This document shows positions 18,141 through 27,325 of a DNA stretch of 34,079 bases, in pieces. Every line of letters begins with the position of its first letter. Position 1 is the stretch's first letter. A model generated the notes under the pieces. It saw only the letters and a program-made list of their open reading frames with translations, was not told where the DNA came from and searched no databases. The stretch spans positions 1-34,079 of the forward strand of contig JAJDDE010000076.1 in NCBI GenBank assembly GCA_029260475.1. The letters run 5' to 3'. Origin of the DNA: Phycisphaerales bacterium (GTDB lineage: Bacteria > Planctomycetota > Phycisphaerae > Phycisphaerales > UBA1924). The translations under genes were made by a program, and so were the position numbers.

Positions 18141-18631
18141 CCGAGCACTCCTCTCGCAATCCGTTCACGCATCTCAACGACCAGGGCGCGGCTCGCATGG
18201 TGGACGTCACCGAGAAGCCCGCGACCGTTCGGCGCGCGGTCGCCGAAGCGGTCGTCCGGGTGAGCGATGAACTCGCCGACGCGATCCGTGCCGACAACGT
18301 CAAGAAGGGCAACGTGCTCGAGATTGCCCGGCTCGCGGGCATCCAGGGCGCCAAGCACACCTCCCTGCTGATCCCGCTCTGCCATCCGCTGCCGATCGAC
18401 GCGGTCAGGGTCGAACTCACCCTCGAAAAGAGCACCGTCACGATCCACGCTGAGGTGAAGACCACATGGAAGACCGGCGTCGAGATGGAAGCCCTCACCG
18501 CGGTGACGACCGCGGCACTGACGATCATCGACACCGGCAAAGCGATCGACAAAGGAATCGTCATCGAGCGCATCCGTCTCCTCTCAAAGACCGGCGGGAA
18601 AAGCGGCGACTATCTCGCACCGAGTCTCTGA
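18137..18631 (+). CDS. moaC: Cyclic pyranopterin monophosphate synthase
   Basis: FTHLNDQGAARMVDVTEKPATVRRAVAEA, KKGNVLEIARLAGIQGAKHTSLLIPLCHPLPID, GVEMEALTAVTTAALTIID. Confidence 0.97.
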   Translation: MTEHSSRNPFTHLNDQGAARMVDVTEKPATVRRAVAEAVVRVSDELADAIRADNVKKGNVLEIARLAGIQGAKHTSLLIPLCHPLPIDAVRVELTLEKSTVTIHAEVKTTWKTGVEMEALTAVTTAALTIIDTGKAIDKGIVIERIRLLSKTGGKSGDYLAPSL

Positions 18632-18668
18632 TCCCCGAGGCAAGGCCTCTCCACGAACGGGTTTCCTC

Positions 18669-19262
18669 ATGGACCGTCTCTCCCCACCGATCACCGTCAC
18701 CGTGCTCACCGTGTCAGACCGGTGTTCCCGCGGCGAAACCACCGACACCTCCGGACCCGGCCTCCAGGACATCTGTCGCGATCAACTCGGCGCCACGGTC
18801 ATCGGCACGCGGTGTGTCCCCGACGAGCCGGCCGACATCACAGAGGCAATCCGCAATTGGGCTTTGCAAGGCGTGTGTGGGGGTCAGCACGCGCGTGTGA
18901 AACCGGATCTCATCATCACCACCGGGGGCACCGGCCTCGCCCCGCGCGACGTGACCCCCGAGGCCACGGCGTCCGTCTTAGAACGCCGGCACCCCGCCCT
19001 GCTCGAACTCGCTCGGTTGCGCTGCTATCAGATCACCCCGCGGACGTTCCTCTCGCGGGGTGAGTGCGGGACCCTCGCGCGTTCCCTCATCATCAACCTC
19101 CCCGGTTCTGTGCGCGGCAGTTCCGAGACGCTCGGCGCCATACTCGACATCCTCCCACACGCCATCGAGACCCTCCGTGGCGATGTCCAGGACGACGGCA
19201 GAACGGATGTCACGCCGACAACCGGAAGAGTCATCCAGCATCACGACAAGGGCGGGGCGTGA
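18669..19262 (+). CDS. MogA/MoaB-type molybdopterin adenylyltransferase
   Basis: VLTVSDRCSRGETTDTSGPGL, PDLIITTGGTGLAPRDVTPEAT, LIINLPGSVRGSSETL. Confidence 0.93.
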   Translation: MDRLSPPITVTVLTVSDRCSRGETTDTSGPGLQDICRDQLGATVIGTRCVPDEPADITEAIRNWALQGVCGGQHARVKPDLIITTGGTGLAPRDVTPEATASVLERRHPALLELARLRCYQITPRTFLSRGECGTLARSLIINLPGSVRGSSETLGAILDILPHAIETLRGDVQDDGRTDVTPTTGRVIQHHDKGGA

Positions 19263-20554
19263 CGCACCGAGTCACCCAAGGCGCACACGACTCCGAGCAC
19301 GGGAACCAAGCACGCTGGTGGGGACGATGGTTCGCGCCGCGCGAATGGGCCGGATCTCTCGCCGACCTGGGCACGTTCCTTCCTCTGGCGCTCGGGGTGT
19401 CGGTCGCGTGCGGTCTCGACCTCGCGGTGATCTTCGTCGGCGCGGCGCTCATGTGCGTTACGAGCGCCCTCCTCTTTCGCCAGCCGATCCCACCCCAGCC
19501 CATGAAGGCGATCGCCGCGATAGCCATCGCAGGCGGTGTACCCGCCGGAGCGATCGCGGCATCCGGGATCTGGATGGGCCTCTTCCTCGTCGTGCTCGTC
19601 GTCACCGGGCTTGTCGAACACGCCTTGAAGTTCATCCCCAAACCGGTCGTGATCGCGGTCCAGGTCGCGGTTGGGTTCAAACTCTTACTCGCGGCATTGT
19701 CCGCGGTCCTCACCGGCGACGGATCGCTCGGCACGGGAGAGCCCTTGCCGCTTCTCGGGTGGGACAGCATCCTCATCGCGCTCATTGCGCTTTCGCTGTT
19801 CATGTTCTGCAAGAAGATGCTACTCGTCCTCCCGCTCGTCTTCCTCGCGGGCATCGGCATCGCATGGGCGTCCGGCGAACTCATCGGCCCGATGATCACG
19901 CCGGCGCTCCCCACCCCTGGCCTGGTCACGATGACGCGAGAGCATTGGATCTCGGGCCTCGTGGATCTCGCGGGTGTGCAGTTCCCGCTCACGCTGCTGA
20001 ATTCTGTCGTCGCGGTCTGCGCGCTGAGCGCTCGGTACTTCCCCGACCACCCGGTCCCCCCACGCAGGATGGCCGCCGGCGTGGCCGGCTTGAATCTCCT
20101 CATCTCACCACTCGGTGCCATGCCCATGTGCTACGGCTCGGGAGGGCTCGCCGCGCAACACTGTTTCGGCGCACGCACCGGCGGCGCACCGATCATCCTC
20201 GGCTTCTTCTTGCTCGTCACCGCCGTCCTCTTCGGCCCGACCCTCACGAGCATCCTGATGGCGTATCCCAGGTCCATCCTCGCGATGATGCTGGTCCCCG
20301 CTGCCGTGGCGCTCATCCGCTTCCTGTTCGATATACGAGACGCCCGCTCGCTCGCGATCGTAGTTCCAGCGGTGCTCGTAGCACTCTGTTCAAACATGCT
20401 GTGGGGGTTCCTCACCGGGATGGCCCTGGCGAGCACCCTACGGCTGAGCCGCGGAGCGCCCGTACTTCAGCGTGCTCCGGGCGATACGCTCGACACTGGC
20501 ACCGTCAACGAAACCAACGCAACCATGAGAAACGACGACCCGGATGCCCGATGA
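19259..20554 (+). CDS. MOT1/SulP-like putative molybdate (sulfate) transporter
   Basis: GSLADLGTFLPLALGVS, QPIPPQPMKAIAAIAIAGGVP, LGAMPMCYGSGGLAAQHCFGARTGGAPI plus many TM segments; GTG start overlaps the MogA stop. Confidence 0.85.
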   Translation: MTHRVTQGAHDSEHGNQARWWGRWFAPREWAGSLADLGTFLPLALGVSVACGLDLAVIFVGAALMCVTSALLFRQPIPPQPMKAIAAIAIAGGVPAGAIAASGIWMGLFLVVLVVTGLVEHALKFIPKPVVIAVQVAVGFKLLLAALSAVLTGDGSLGTGEPLPLLGWDSILIALIALSLFMFCKKMLLVLPLVFLAGIGIAWASGELIGPMITPALPTPGLVTMTREHWISGLVDLAGVQFPLTLLNSVVAVCALSARYFPDHPVPPRRMAAGVAGLNLLISPLGAMPMCYGSGGLAAQHCFGARTGGAPIILGFFLLVTAVLFGPTLTSILMAYPRSILAMMLVPAAVALIRFLFDIRDARSLAIVVPAVLVALCSNMLWGFLTGMALASTLRLSRGAPVLQRAPGDTLDTGTVNETNATMRNDDPDAR

Positions 20555-21093
20555 CCTACAACGACCGGCGTACACCCTGGCCGGTGGGAAGAGCTCTCGA
20601 TTCGGTGCGGACAACTCGCCCGGTTTGTATCGCCTGTGGCCAGCTCCGTCACTACGGTCGCTGAGCATGAAAGTGGCTATCACGACCTGGGTGTGCGAAC
20701 AATCGCCGACGCGCACCAAAGAACCGGACCCTTCACTGGTATGTACGCCGCTTTGACGAACACACACCTGTCCTGATGTGGCAACGGATCGCCATCGAGG
20801 GGACTCGTGCTCTCTGGCGACCCGGTCTCTTTGAATGCACGTGGTGCGAGATCCTCGCGCAACACCGCAGCGGCCCTGCACGCGCCATCGCGTTTCGGCA
20901 CGACAAGTGGGAGCCCCTGTTCGGGCTGCATCGGACCGATCTGTTGCGCGATGTGACGCTTCGCATTGAGGCACGGTTGCACTCACTGCAGCGCCTACTG
21001 GATGATCTGCGGGCGTTCGCGGTAGAGCCCCCGGAGGGCTGGCCGAGCGTATTGCAAGTCAACACACCGGTCGCTGGATCGAATCCTGCCTAG
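20544..21093 (+). pseudogene. mobA: Frameshifted remnant of mobA (molybdenum cofactor guanylyltransferase)
   Basis: Fragments in successive frames: MPDDLQRPAYTLAGGKSSRFGADN; PVASSVTTVAEHESGYHDLGVRTIADAHQRTGPFTGMYAALTNT* ; VLSGDPVSLNA; WCEILAQHRSGPARAIAFRHDKWEPLFGLHRTDLLRDVTLRIEARLHSLQRLLDDLRAFAVEPPEGWPSVLQVNTP. Confidence 0.8.
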
Positions 21094-21101
21094 GGCGCTT
21101 C
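21067..21101 (+). repeat. Degenerate copy of tRNA-Arg 3' end (candidate distal att site)
   Basis: CCGGTCGCTGGATCGAATCCTGCCTAGGGCGCTTC vs 3486-3520; 5 mismatches in 35 nt, no gaps. Confidence 0.7.
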
Positions 21102-21246
21102 CACCGTCGATCTAACGGCCCACAAGGCCTTGTCCGACGTAAGGGGTTCTCAAATCCCGGGATCCGAACTATCGTGACGCCCTGCACGCCCGGCGGTGGC
21201 GTGGAATGAGGTTTGTGACGCGGTGGTAGGCGTCGGGAGGTGATCG

Positions 21247-22008
21247 ATGGTGGGAACTGACAACGGCTCTATCGAATCGCGCCTCGCGATACTCGAGCGT
21301 TCGGTGCGCCGGACGCGGGTGATTGCGGCGGGGCTGTTGTGCGGGCTGATCGCGTTGCCGCTGCTCGCGCTGGGGCCCGGGGCGAGCCTAGTGCGGGCCG
21401 ACCGTGTTGATGCGCGTGAGGTGAACCTCGTCGATGACGCGGGGAACATGGTGATGTCGCTGAGTTCCGATGCCGGCGGGTCGCTGGCGATGTATCGGCC
21501 CGACGGCGACGTGGCGCTCGCGCTGGGCGAGCGCACCGGGACGCGTCACATGGTGCACCTGGGCGACCCGGGGATGCGCGGGTGGGGGGTGCTGGGCGAG
21601 GTGGACCCTGATGATCGCGCGAATCCCGCGGCTCGGGCGGTCGATGGTGTTCACGCGACGCCCGATCGCGGGCCCGAGGCCGCGGCGACGCTGCGCCCGC
21701 TTGAAAGCGCGACCGATGCGCAGCGCGCCGAAGCGATGGCGCTGGTCTCGCGTGGCTGGGTGTACCAGATGCCCAGGCCCAAGAGTTCGAGCGCCGCGTG
21801 GGGGCGGATGGACCGGCGGGCGACGTGGTTCAGCGGGTACTGGAAGAACCAGGAGACGGGCGCGGTGTCGTCGGTGGTGCCGAACACCACCAACGGGTAC
21901 GCGGGCGACGGCGTCGAGGTCCCCGAGTGGTATTACGGCGCGAAGTCGCTGGCGCCCTCGGTCCTCGAGTGGCTCTGCTCGCGTGAGGGCGGCGTGCCGC
22001 CGCAATAG
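21247..22008 (+). CDS. Hypothetical membrane-anchored protein
   Basis: ATG preceded by GGGAGGTG; N-terminal hydrophobic segment GLLCGLIALPLLALGPGASL; coding-like GC3. Confidence 0.7.
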   Translation: MVGTDNGSIESRLAILERSVRRTRVIAAGLLCGLIALPLLALGPGASLVRADRVDAREVNLVDDAGNMVMSLSSDAGGSLAMYRPDGDVALALGERTGTRHMVHLGDPGMRGWGVLGEVDPDDRANPAARAVDGVHATPDRGPEAAATLRPLESATDAQRAEAMALVSRGWVYQMPRPKSSSAAWGRMDRRATWFSGYWKNQETGAVSSVVPNTTNGYAGDGVEVPEWYYGAKSLAPSVLEWLCSREGGVPPQ

Positions 22009-22022
22009 CGATCAACGGCTGA

Positions 22023-24623
22023 TTACTTGTAGAACACGGCCGCCGAGTAGGGCGGCAGTGTGGTGTCGTCGGTGACGGTCCCGATCGTCTGGACGCCCGC
22101 GCGAACGTGGTTGACGACCTGGTTCCAGTCGCCGAAGGGCAGCGCGAAGGCCTGCTGCTTGTCACTGCCGTTGTAGACCACGACGACGGTGGACCACTCG
22201 TCGCCGACGGCGGAGCCGTCGAGCTCGAAGGCGATCACGCGGCGGTCCTTCGGATTAAGCCAGTCGAGATGACGTCGGATGTCGCCTGTGGTGCGCATGC
22301 GAAAGACCGGGTGGGCCTTGCGGAGTTCGATGAGGCCCGCGGTGTACTCGAAGACGTCGAGGTACTCCGCCTTGCGGGGCCAGTCGAAGGCGTTGTCGTC
22401 GTCCCCCGCGTTGTACGAGTTGTGGTTGCCGTTCTTGGTACGGCAGAATTCGGCGCCGCCATGGATGAAGGGCGTGCCCTGGCCGGTGAGGACGATCGCG
22501 TGGGCGAGTTTCTGCATGTCGCGCCGCGTCTCGTCGCTGGCGCCGGGGGAGACCTTGGTGATCTTGTCCCAGAGGGTGAGGTTGTCGTGGGCGCTGGCGT
22601 AGTTGATGGTCTCGCTTGGGCCGTCGGTGAAGTCGTCGATGGCACCCATGACGCCCCGTTTGATCTCACCCGTATTACCGTCGGGCCCGGTGGCGAAGCC
22701 CCGCGCATCGCCGTCGAGATCGCCCCGGATCGCGTTGCGGAGGTGGTCGTTGAAGACGGCGATGCCCATGGATCGCTGGGCGCCCTTGGGGAAGTAGGTG
22801 GGGCCGCCCCCGGTCCAGGGCTCGCCGTAGATGGTGAGGTCGCTGCGGAACTCGCGTAGACGCCGGACCCAGGAGCGGACGGAGTCGGGGTGGTGCGTGC
22901 CGATCAGGTCGAAGCGGAAGCCGTCCACCTTGTACTCGTTTGCCCAGTACATGAGCGAGTCGCTGATGTACTTGCTGACCATCACGCGTTCGTCGGCGAT
23001 GGAGTTGCCGACGCCCGCGTCGTTGCGGAGCCGCCCGTCCACTGTGGTGCGGAAGTAATAGAAGGGCACGGTGTTATCGAAATGGGAGTGCTCGAAGCTG
23101 CTCGAGGTGTGGTTGTAGACCACATCGAGGATCACGCGCAGCCCCGCGTCGTGCAGGCCCTTGATGGTCTTTTTCAGCTCGACGATGGGGAGCGTAGGCG
23201 TGCGCCAGTTCGTCGCGTAGTTGCTCTCGGGGACGTTGAAAAGCGTTGTCCAGTAGCCCCAGTTGTACTCGTCGCGGGGAGAGGGAAAGTCCTGGATCGG
23301 GAGCAGGTGCAGGGCGGTGACGCCGAGTTCCTTGAAGTGCCCGAGGCCTGTGGTCACGGGGCCCAGCGGCGTCTGGAGGCCCCCCTCGTTGATGAGGCCC
23401 AGGTACGTGCCCTGTGTGATGGGGTCGAGCGAATCATCGCGGATTGAGACGTCGCGGACGTGGATCTCGTAGATCACCTCGTCGGTGGGGTGCGCGATGG
23501 TGGGGGGCTCGTGCTGCGCCCAGCCCTCGGGGTTGGTGGCGTCGAGATCGACGACGACCGAGAGCGCGGAGTTGTACGTGGCGGCCCGCGCGTAGATGTC
23601 GGCGGCGGAGCGCAGCTTGGCGTAGGAGCGGTACTCGTAGTCGTAGAACCGCCCTTCCATGTCCCCCTCGACGATCGCTTCCCAGACACCGTTGCCGATG
23701 TTCTTCATCTGGACGACCTTGTTCGGCGATCTGCCGCGAGGGCCGCGATAGAAGTGGACGAAGGCCTGTTCGCTCACCGGCGACCAGGTGCGGAAGACGG
23801 TGCGCTCGGGTGTATAGAGGTTGCCAAGGGTGGTGAGGGGCGCGGTGAATCGCTTCTCATCGAGCACGTCGCGCGCGTAGACCGTGCAGGCACCCACCGA
23901 GCGGATGTTCAAACGCAGCCTGGCGACGTCCTCATCGGCAACCCGGGGCGTGATGGGCACGCGGTAGACGACGCCGCCGGGGACACGCCGATCGTCGAGG
24001 ACCGCCGCGCCGGTCCGGTACTCCTGCGAGGCGCGGAGCGTCTGCACGCTGACGGACGCGAGGGTGCGATCATCGAGCGGCGCACTGGTGGTGAAGGTGA
24101 TCGCGTCGGAGCTATCGAGGAAGGCGCCCACGACACGGACGGCGAGGTCCACATCGCCCGGCTCGGTGAAGACGGCGGGGTTGCCCGCGACGAGCCAGAC
24201 CTCGGTGACGCCGTCATCGTCGAGTTCGACGAATCGATCGCTGTCCATATCGCGCGCCTCCCAATTGTTCTTGCGGACGATGAGGCCCTGGCGCTCGACA
24301 TCGTGAGGAATTCGGAGGACGGCGTAATACCCGTACTCGGTACGCCCGCGCGTTCGCAGGGTGCTGTCGATCTGCGGATCACCCGAGAAATCGAACCGCT
24401 GGCCTTCGGCGCCCTCTGACCAACTCCACAGGTTCCATCCCTGGTAGTCATCGTCCTGGCGGTGGTAGTGGACGATGAGTGTTTGATCCACGCGATTCCC
24501 GCCGACGATCGCGTCTCGGACCTCCTCGAACCGTTGCTCGAAGGATGGGACCTCGGGTACCGCGAACGCGGCGTGCGATAGGAGCGTCGCCAAGAAGAGT
24601 GCGAGCGGGCGGGTGAGCTTCAT
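22023..24623 (-). CDS. Type I pullulanase-like GH13 enzyme, secreted
   Basis: Signal peptide MKLTRPLALFLATLLSHAAFA; DDDYQGWNLWSW (PUD-like), VILDVVYNHTSSS, VDGFRFDLIGTHH, IYGEPWTGGG, INYASAHDNLTLWDKI. Start at 24623 preferred over 25136. Confidence 0.92.
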   Translation of the reverse strand: MKLTRPLALFLATLLSHAAFAVPEVPSFEQRFEEVRDAIVGGNRVDQTLIVHYHRQDDDYQGWNLWSWSEGAEGQRFDFSGDPQIDSTLRTRGRTEYGYYAVLRIPHDVERQGLIVRKNNWEARDMDSDRFVELDDDGVTEVWLVAGNPAVFTEPGDVDLAVRVVGAFLDSSDAITFTTSAPLDDRTLASVSVQTLRASQEYRTGAAVLDDRRVPGGVVYRVPITPRVADEDVARLRLNIRSVGACTVYARDVLDEKRFTAPLTTLGNLYTPERTVFRTWSPVSEQAFVHFYRGPRGRSPNKVVQMKNIGNGVWEAIVEGDMEGRFYDYEYRSYAKLRSAADIYARAATYNSALSVVVDLDATNPEGWAQHEPPTIAHPTDEVIYEIHVRDVSIRDDSLDPITQGTYLGLINEGGLQTPLGPVTTGLGHFKELGVTALHLLPIQDFPSPRDEYNWGYWTTLFNVPESNYATNWRTPTLPIVELKKTIKGLHDAGLRVILDVVYNHTSSSFEHSHFDNTVPFYYFRTTVDGRLRNDAGVGNSIADERVMVSKYISDSLMYWANEYKVDGFRFDLIGTHHPDSVRSWVRRLREFRSDLTIYGEPWTGGGPTYFPKGAQRSMGIAVFNDHLRNAIRGDLDGDARGFATGPDGNTGEIKRGVMGAIDDFTDGPSETINYASAHDNLTLWDKITKVSPGASDETRRDMQKLAHAIVLTGQGTPFIHGGAEFCRTKNGNHNSYNAGDDDNAFDWPRKAEYLDVFEYTAGLIELRKAHPVFRMRTTGDIRRHLDWLNPKDRRVIAFELDGSAVGDEWSTVVVVYNGSDKQQAFALPFGDWNQVVNHVRAGVQTIGTVTDDTTLPPYSAAVFYK

Positions 24624-25288
24624 ACGAATGGGCCTTCCGGTCGGAGGGTCTCGTGGGAAATTGGGGTCGGGTCCGTTCGTCGCGGCGAGGGCCTCATCTG
24701 TGCGCACACGCTGGGTCAGCTTGATGAGGTCCTTGCATTCGAGGGTACCGTCGTTGTTCGCGTCGGTTGGGATGGCGACGAGTGGGTAGAGGACTTCCTC
24801 GTCTGTGTGCCGCTGGTGTTGATGTCGGTCACGAAAGTGGCCGGTCATGGGAAGCGGCCGGTCAACGAATGTGCTGTTGCCGTGCACCCGACGCTGTCGG
24901 GGACCAGGCTCACGACGCGATACCCGACCGCGGCGTGTGCCCGCGACGAACGCCTTCGTGCTCTGCGGGCACGCCTCTCGGCGATGGACCGAAACGCACC
25001 GGGCGCGGCCACGATTATTCGGAACATGATCGGGTGTCCATTGGCGTGCGGATATCCGGCGAATCATCGAATCCAATGGCCTGTGCCTGTCCCCGGTTGT
25101 GTACGCCAGAGGTATTGAGAGGACCTCCTCCGGCACGGAGCACTCGGGGGGGCGTCACACCCACTTCTGTACGCCGTAAAAGGTGGTTTCTGGTTGCGGA
25201 ACCCCTCTCACGAGGTCGATGACTGGGCACGAACACCCGAGTGGGTGTGCCGGGCCGGGCGAGGATGACGCCATAAGGAATTCAGAGG

Positions 25289-27304
25289 TTGACTGAAGAG
25301 CTGGACAACACGAAGGGCGTACGCAGCGCGTGGCGCGAGGGTGTGCTGTCGGCGCTCTCCGGCGCGCTGGGCACCCCGCTCGCAACGATGGGTGCTCTAC
25401 GCCCCGCTGGCGAGTCGATCATCGCGTCGCTCGGATTCGTTCCGACTGACTCGTCGTGCCGTAACCCCCTGACCGATCTCGTGCCCCCGGACCAGGACGT
25501 CATCGAAATCCGCCGGTTCGATGGTGAGAGTTGGGCACACCAGCAGGGGGCTCGGTCGGGCCTGATCGCGCTCATGACCGGCCCGGACGGGCGACGCGTT
25601 GGCTGCCTCTGCGCTCTGGACACCGCGGAGCGGGCCTTTGACGACGACGACATCATGATGATCAGAACGCTCGCCTCGCTCGCGGGGCATCGGCTGGCAA
25701 CCGAGCGATCCTCGGAATGCCAAGAGGATCTCCACGCATCGGCCGAGCTCTTCGATGCGCTGTCACGCTGCGTGCCGGGCGTGCTGTACCAGTTCCGCAT
25801 GACGCCCGAGGGTGAGTCCTCTTTCCCGTGGGCGAGCGACGGGATCCGGGCGATCTACCGTGTGGACCCTGAAGAGGTCGCCGCCGACGCCTCTGTGGTC
25901 TGGGGACGGCTGCACCCGGACGACATCGATGGAGTCCACACGAGTGTGCTGGCGTCTGCGGAGATGCTCACGACGTGGCGTGCCCGCTACCGCGTGATCG
26001 ACGACGACGGCGCGGTCCGTTGGCTCGAGGGCGAGGCGAACCCGCTGCGTGAGCCCGATGGGTCCACGCTGTGGCACGGGTACATCCGCGACGTGACCAA
26101 CGAGGTGGAGCGTGAGGCGAAGCTGAAAGAAGCGCGCGACGACGCCCAGAAGGCGAGCAAGGCCAAGAGCGTGCTGCTCGCGAACGTGGGGCACGAGATC
26201 CGCACACCATTGGGCGCGGTCATGGGCTTCGCCGAGGTGCTGGAGCAGTACATCACGGACGTCACGGACCCGGAGTGCATCGAAGCGATCCGCACGATCC
26301 GGCGCAACGGCGAGCACCTTCTGGGCCTGGTGAACGACCTCCTAGACGTCTCGCAGATCGAAGCGGGGCGGCTGTCGATCGAGATGATCGGCGTGGACCC
26401 CGAGGCGGTGGTCACGGACGTCGTCGCGCTGCTGCGCGTCCGTGCCGAGGCGAAAGGGCTCGAGCTGCACACCACCAGCGAGGGGCCGATCCCAGATCGC
26501 GTGACGACCGACCCGACGCGATTGCGCCAGATCCTCATCAACCTCGTGGGCAACGCGATCAAGTTCACAGAACTAGGCTCCGTGACGCTGCGCGTGCGCA
26601 TGGGCGGGCACGAGCGGCTGCTCTTCGAGGTCTCCGACACGGGGATCGGGATGACGCAGGACCAGTTGGACGTGATCCGCAGGTTCGAGGCCTTCACGCA
26701 GGCGGACGTGTCAACGACGCGACGCTTCGGCGGGAGCGGGTTGGGCCTGCGCATCAGCGCCTCCCTCGCCGAGCGCCTGGGCGACCCCCTCGATATCGAG
26801 TCCGTCGAATCCAGCGGCAGCACATTCCGATTCGCGATCGACACCGGATCGCTGGATGGCGTCGGTTTTCACTCGGGGCACCGGTTCGAGCAGCCCCAGA
26901 ACGCCGACCCGAAGAAGCCGCTCGGTGGCGTGCGCATCCTTCTGGCCGACGACAGCGCGGACAACCAGCGTCTGCTCTCGCACCACCTCGTGAAGGCGGG
27001 GGCGGAGGTGGAGATCGTCGGCAACGGACTGGAGGCCGTCCGAGCGGTCCGCGGCGCCTCGGTCCCGTTCGCGATTGTGCTGATGGACGTGATGATGCCG
27101 GTCATGGATGGGTACGAAGCGACACGCGAGCTCCGGCGCGGCGGGTTCCGGGCCCCGATCCTCGCGATCACCGCCCACGCGGGCCACGATGAGCGGGAGA
27201 GCTGCCTGGGAGCGGGGTGCGACGCCTGTCTCACCAAGCCCGACGCCTCAGCGACACTGATCCGGGCGTGCGAGCGATTCCTGCTGCGAGCGAGCGCGGC
27301 GTGA
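25289..27304 (+). CDS. Hybrid sensor histidine kinase (GAF-like, PAS, HisKA, HATPase) with C-terminal receiver
   Basis: SVLLANVGHEIRTPLGAVMGFAEVL, LINLVGNAIKFTELGSV, FEVSDTGIGM, GGSGLGLRIS; receiver ILLADDSADNQRLL...IVLMDVMMPVMDGYEATREL. TTG start. Confidence 0.93.
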   Translation: MTEELDNTKGVRSAWREGVLSALSGALGTPLATMGALRPAGESIIASLGFVPTDSSCRNPLTDLVPPDQDVIEIRRFDGESWAHQQGARSGLIALMTGPDGRRVGCLCALDTAERAFDDDDIMMIRTLASLAGHRLATERSSECQEDLHASAELFDALSRCVPGVLYQFRMTPEGESSFPWASDGIRAIYRVDPEEVAADASVVWGRLHPDDIDGVHTSVLASAEMLTTWRARYRVIDDDGAVRWLEGEANPLREPDGSTLWHGYIRDVTNEVEREAKLKEARDDAQKASKAKSVLLANVGHEIRTPLGAVMGFAEVLEQYITDVTDPECIEAIRTIRRNGEHLLGLVNDLLDVSQIEAGRLSIEMIGVDPEAVVTDVVALLRVRAEAKGLELHTTSEGPIPDRVTTDPTRLRQILINLVGNAIKFTELGSVTLRVRMGGHERLLFEVSDTGIGMTQDQLDVIRRFEAFTQADVSTTRRFGGSGLGLRISASLAERLGDPLDIESVESSGSTFRFAIDTGSLDGVGFHSGHRFEQPQNADPKKPLGGVRILLADDSADNQRLLSHHLVKAGAEVEIVGNGLEAVRAVRGASVPFAIVLMDVMMPVMDGYEATRELRRGGFRAPILAITAHAGHDERESCLGAGCDACLTKPDASATLIRACERFLLRASAA

Positions 27305-27325
27305 ACACCGCCTACAGTGCGCGCC

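Larger units (their letters stand above)
3486..21101. mobile_element. Candidate tRNA-Arg-integrated genomic island carrying purine catabolism and molybdenum cofactor genes (no intact integrase seen)
   Basis: Bounded by the intact tRNA-Arg and a degenerate direct repeat of its 3' end; contents form one functional theme; gene remnants lie at both ends. Confidence 0.5.

Noticed and set aside
19060-20664. 534-aa Arg-rich + strand ORF
   Set aside because: Alternative frame of the MOT1-like gene; Arg/His/Pro-rich with no domain resemblance.
23460-24419. 319-aa + strand ORF
   Set aside because: Antisense of the pullulanase gene; Val/Asp-rich shadow translation.
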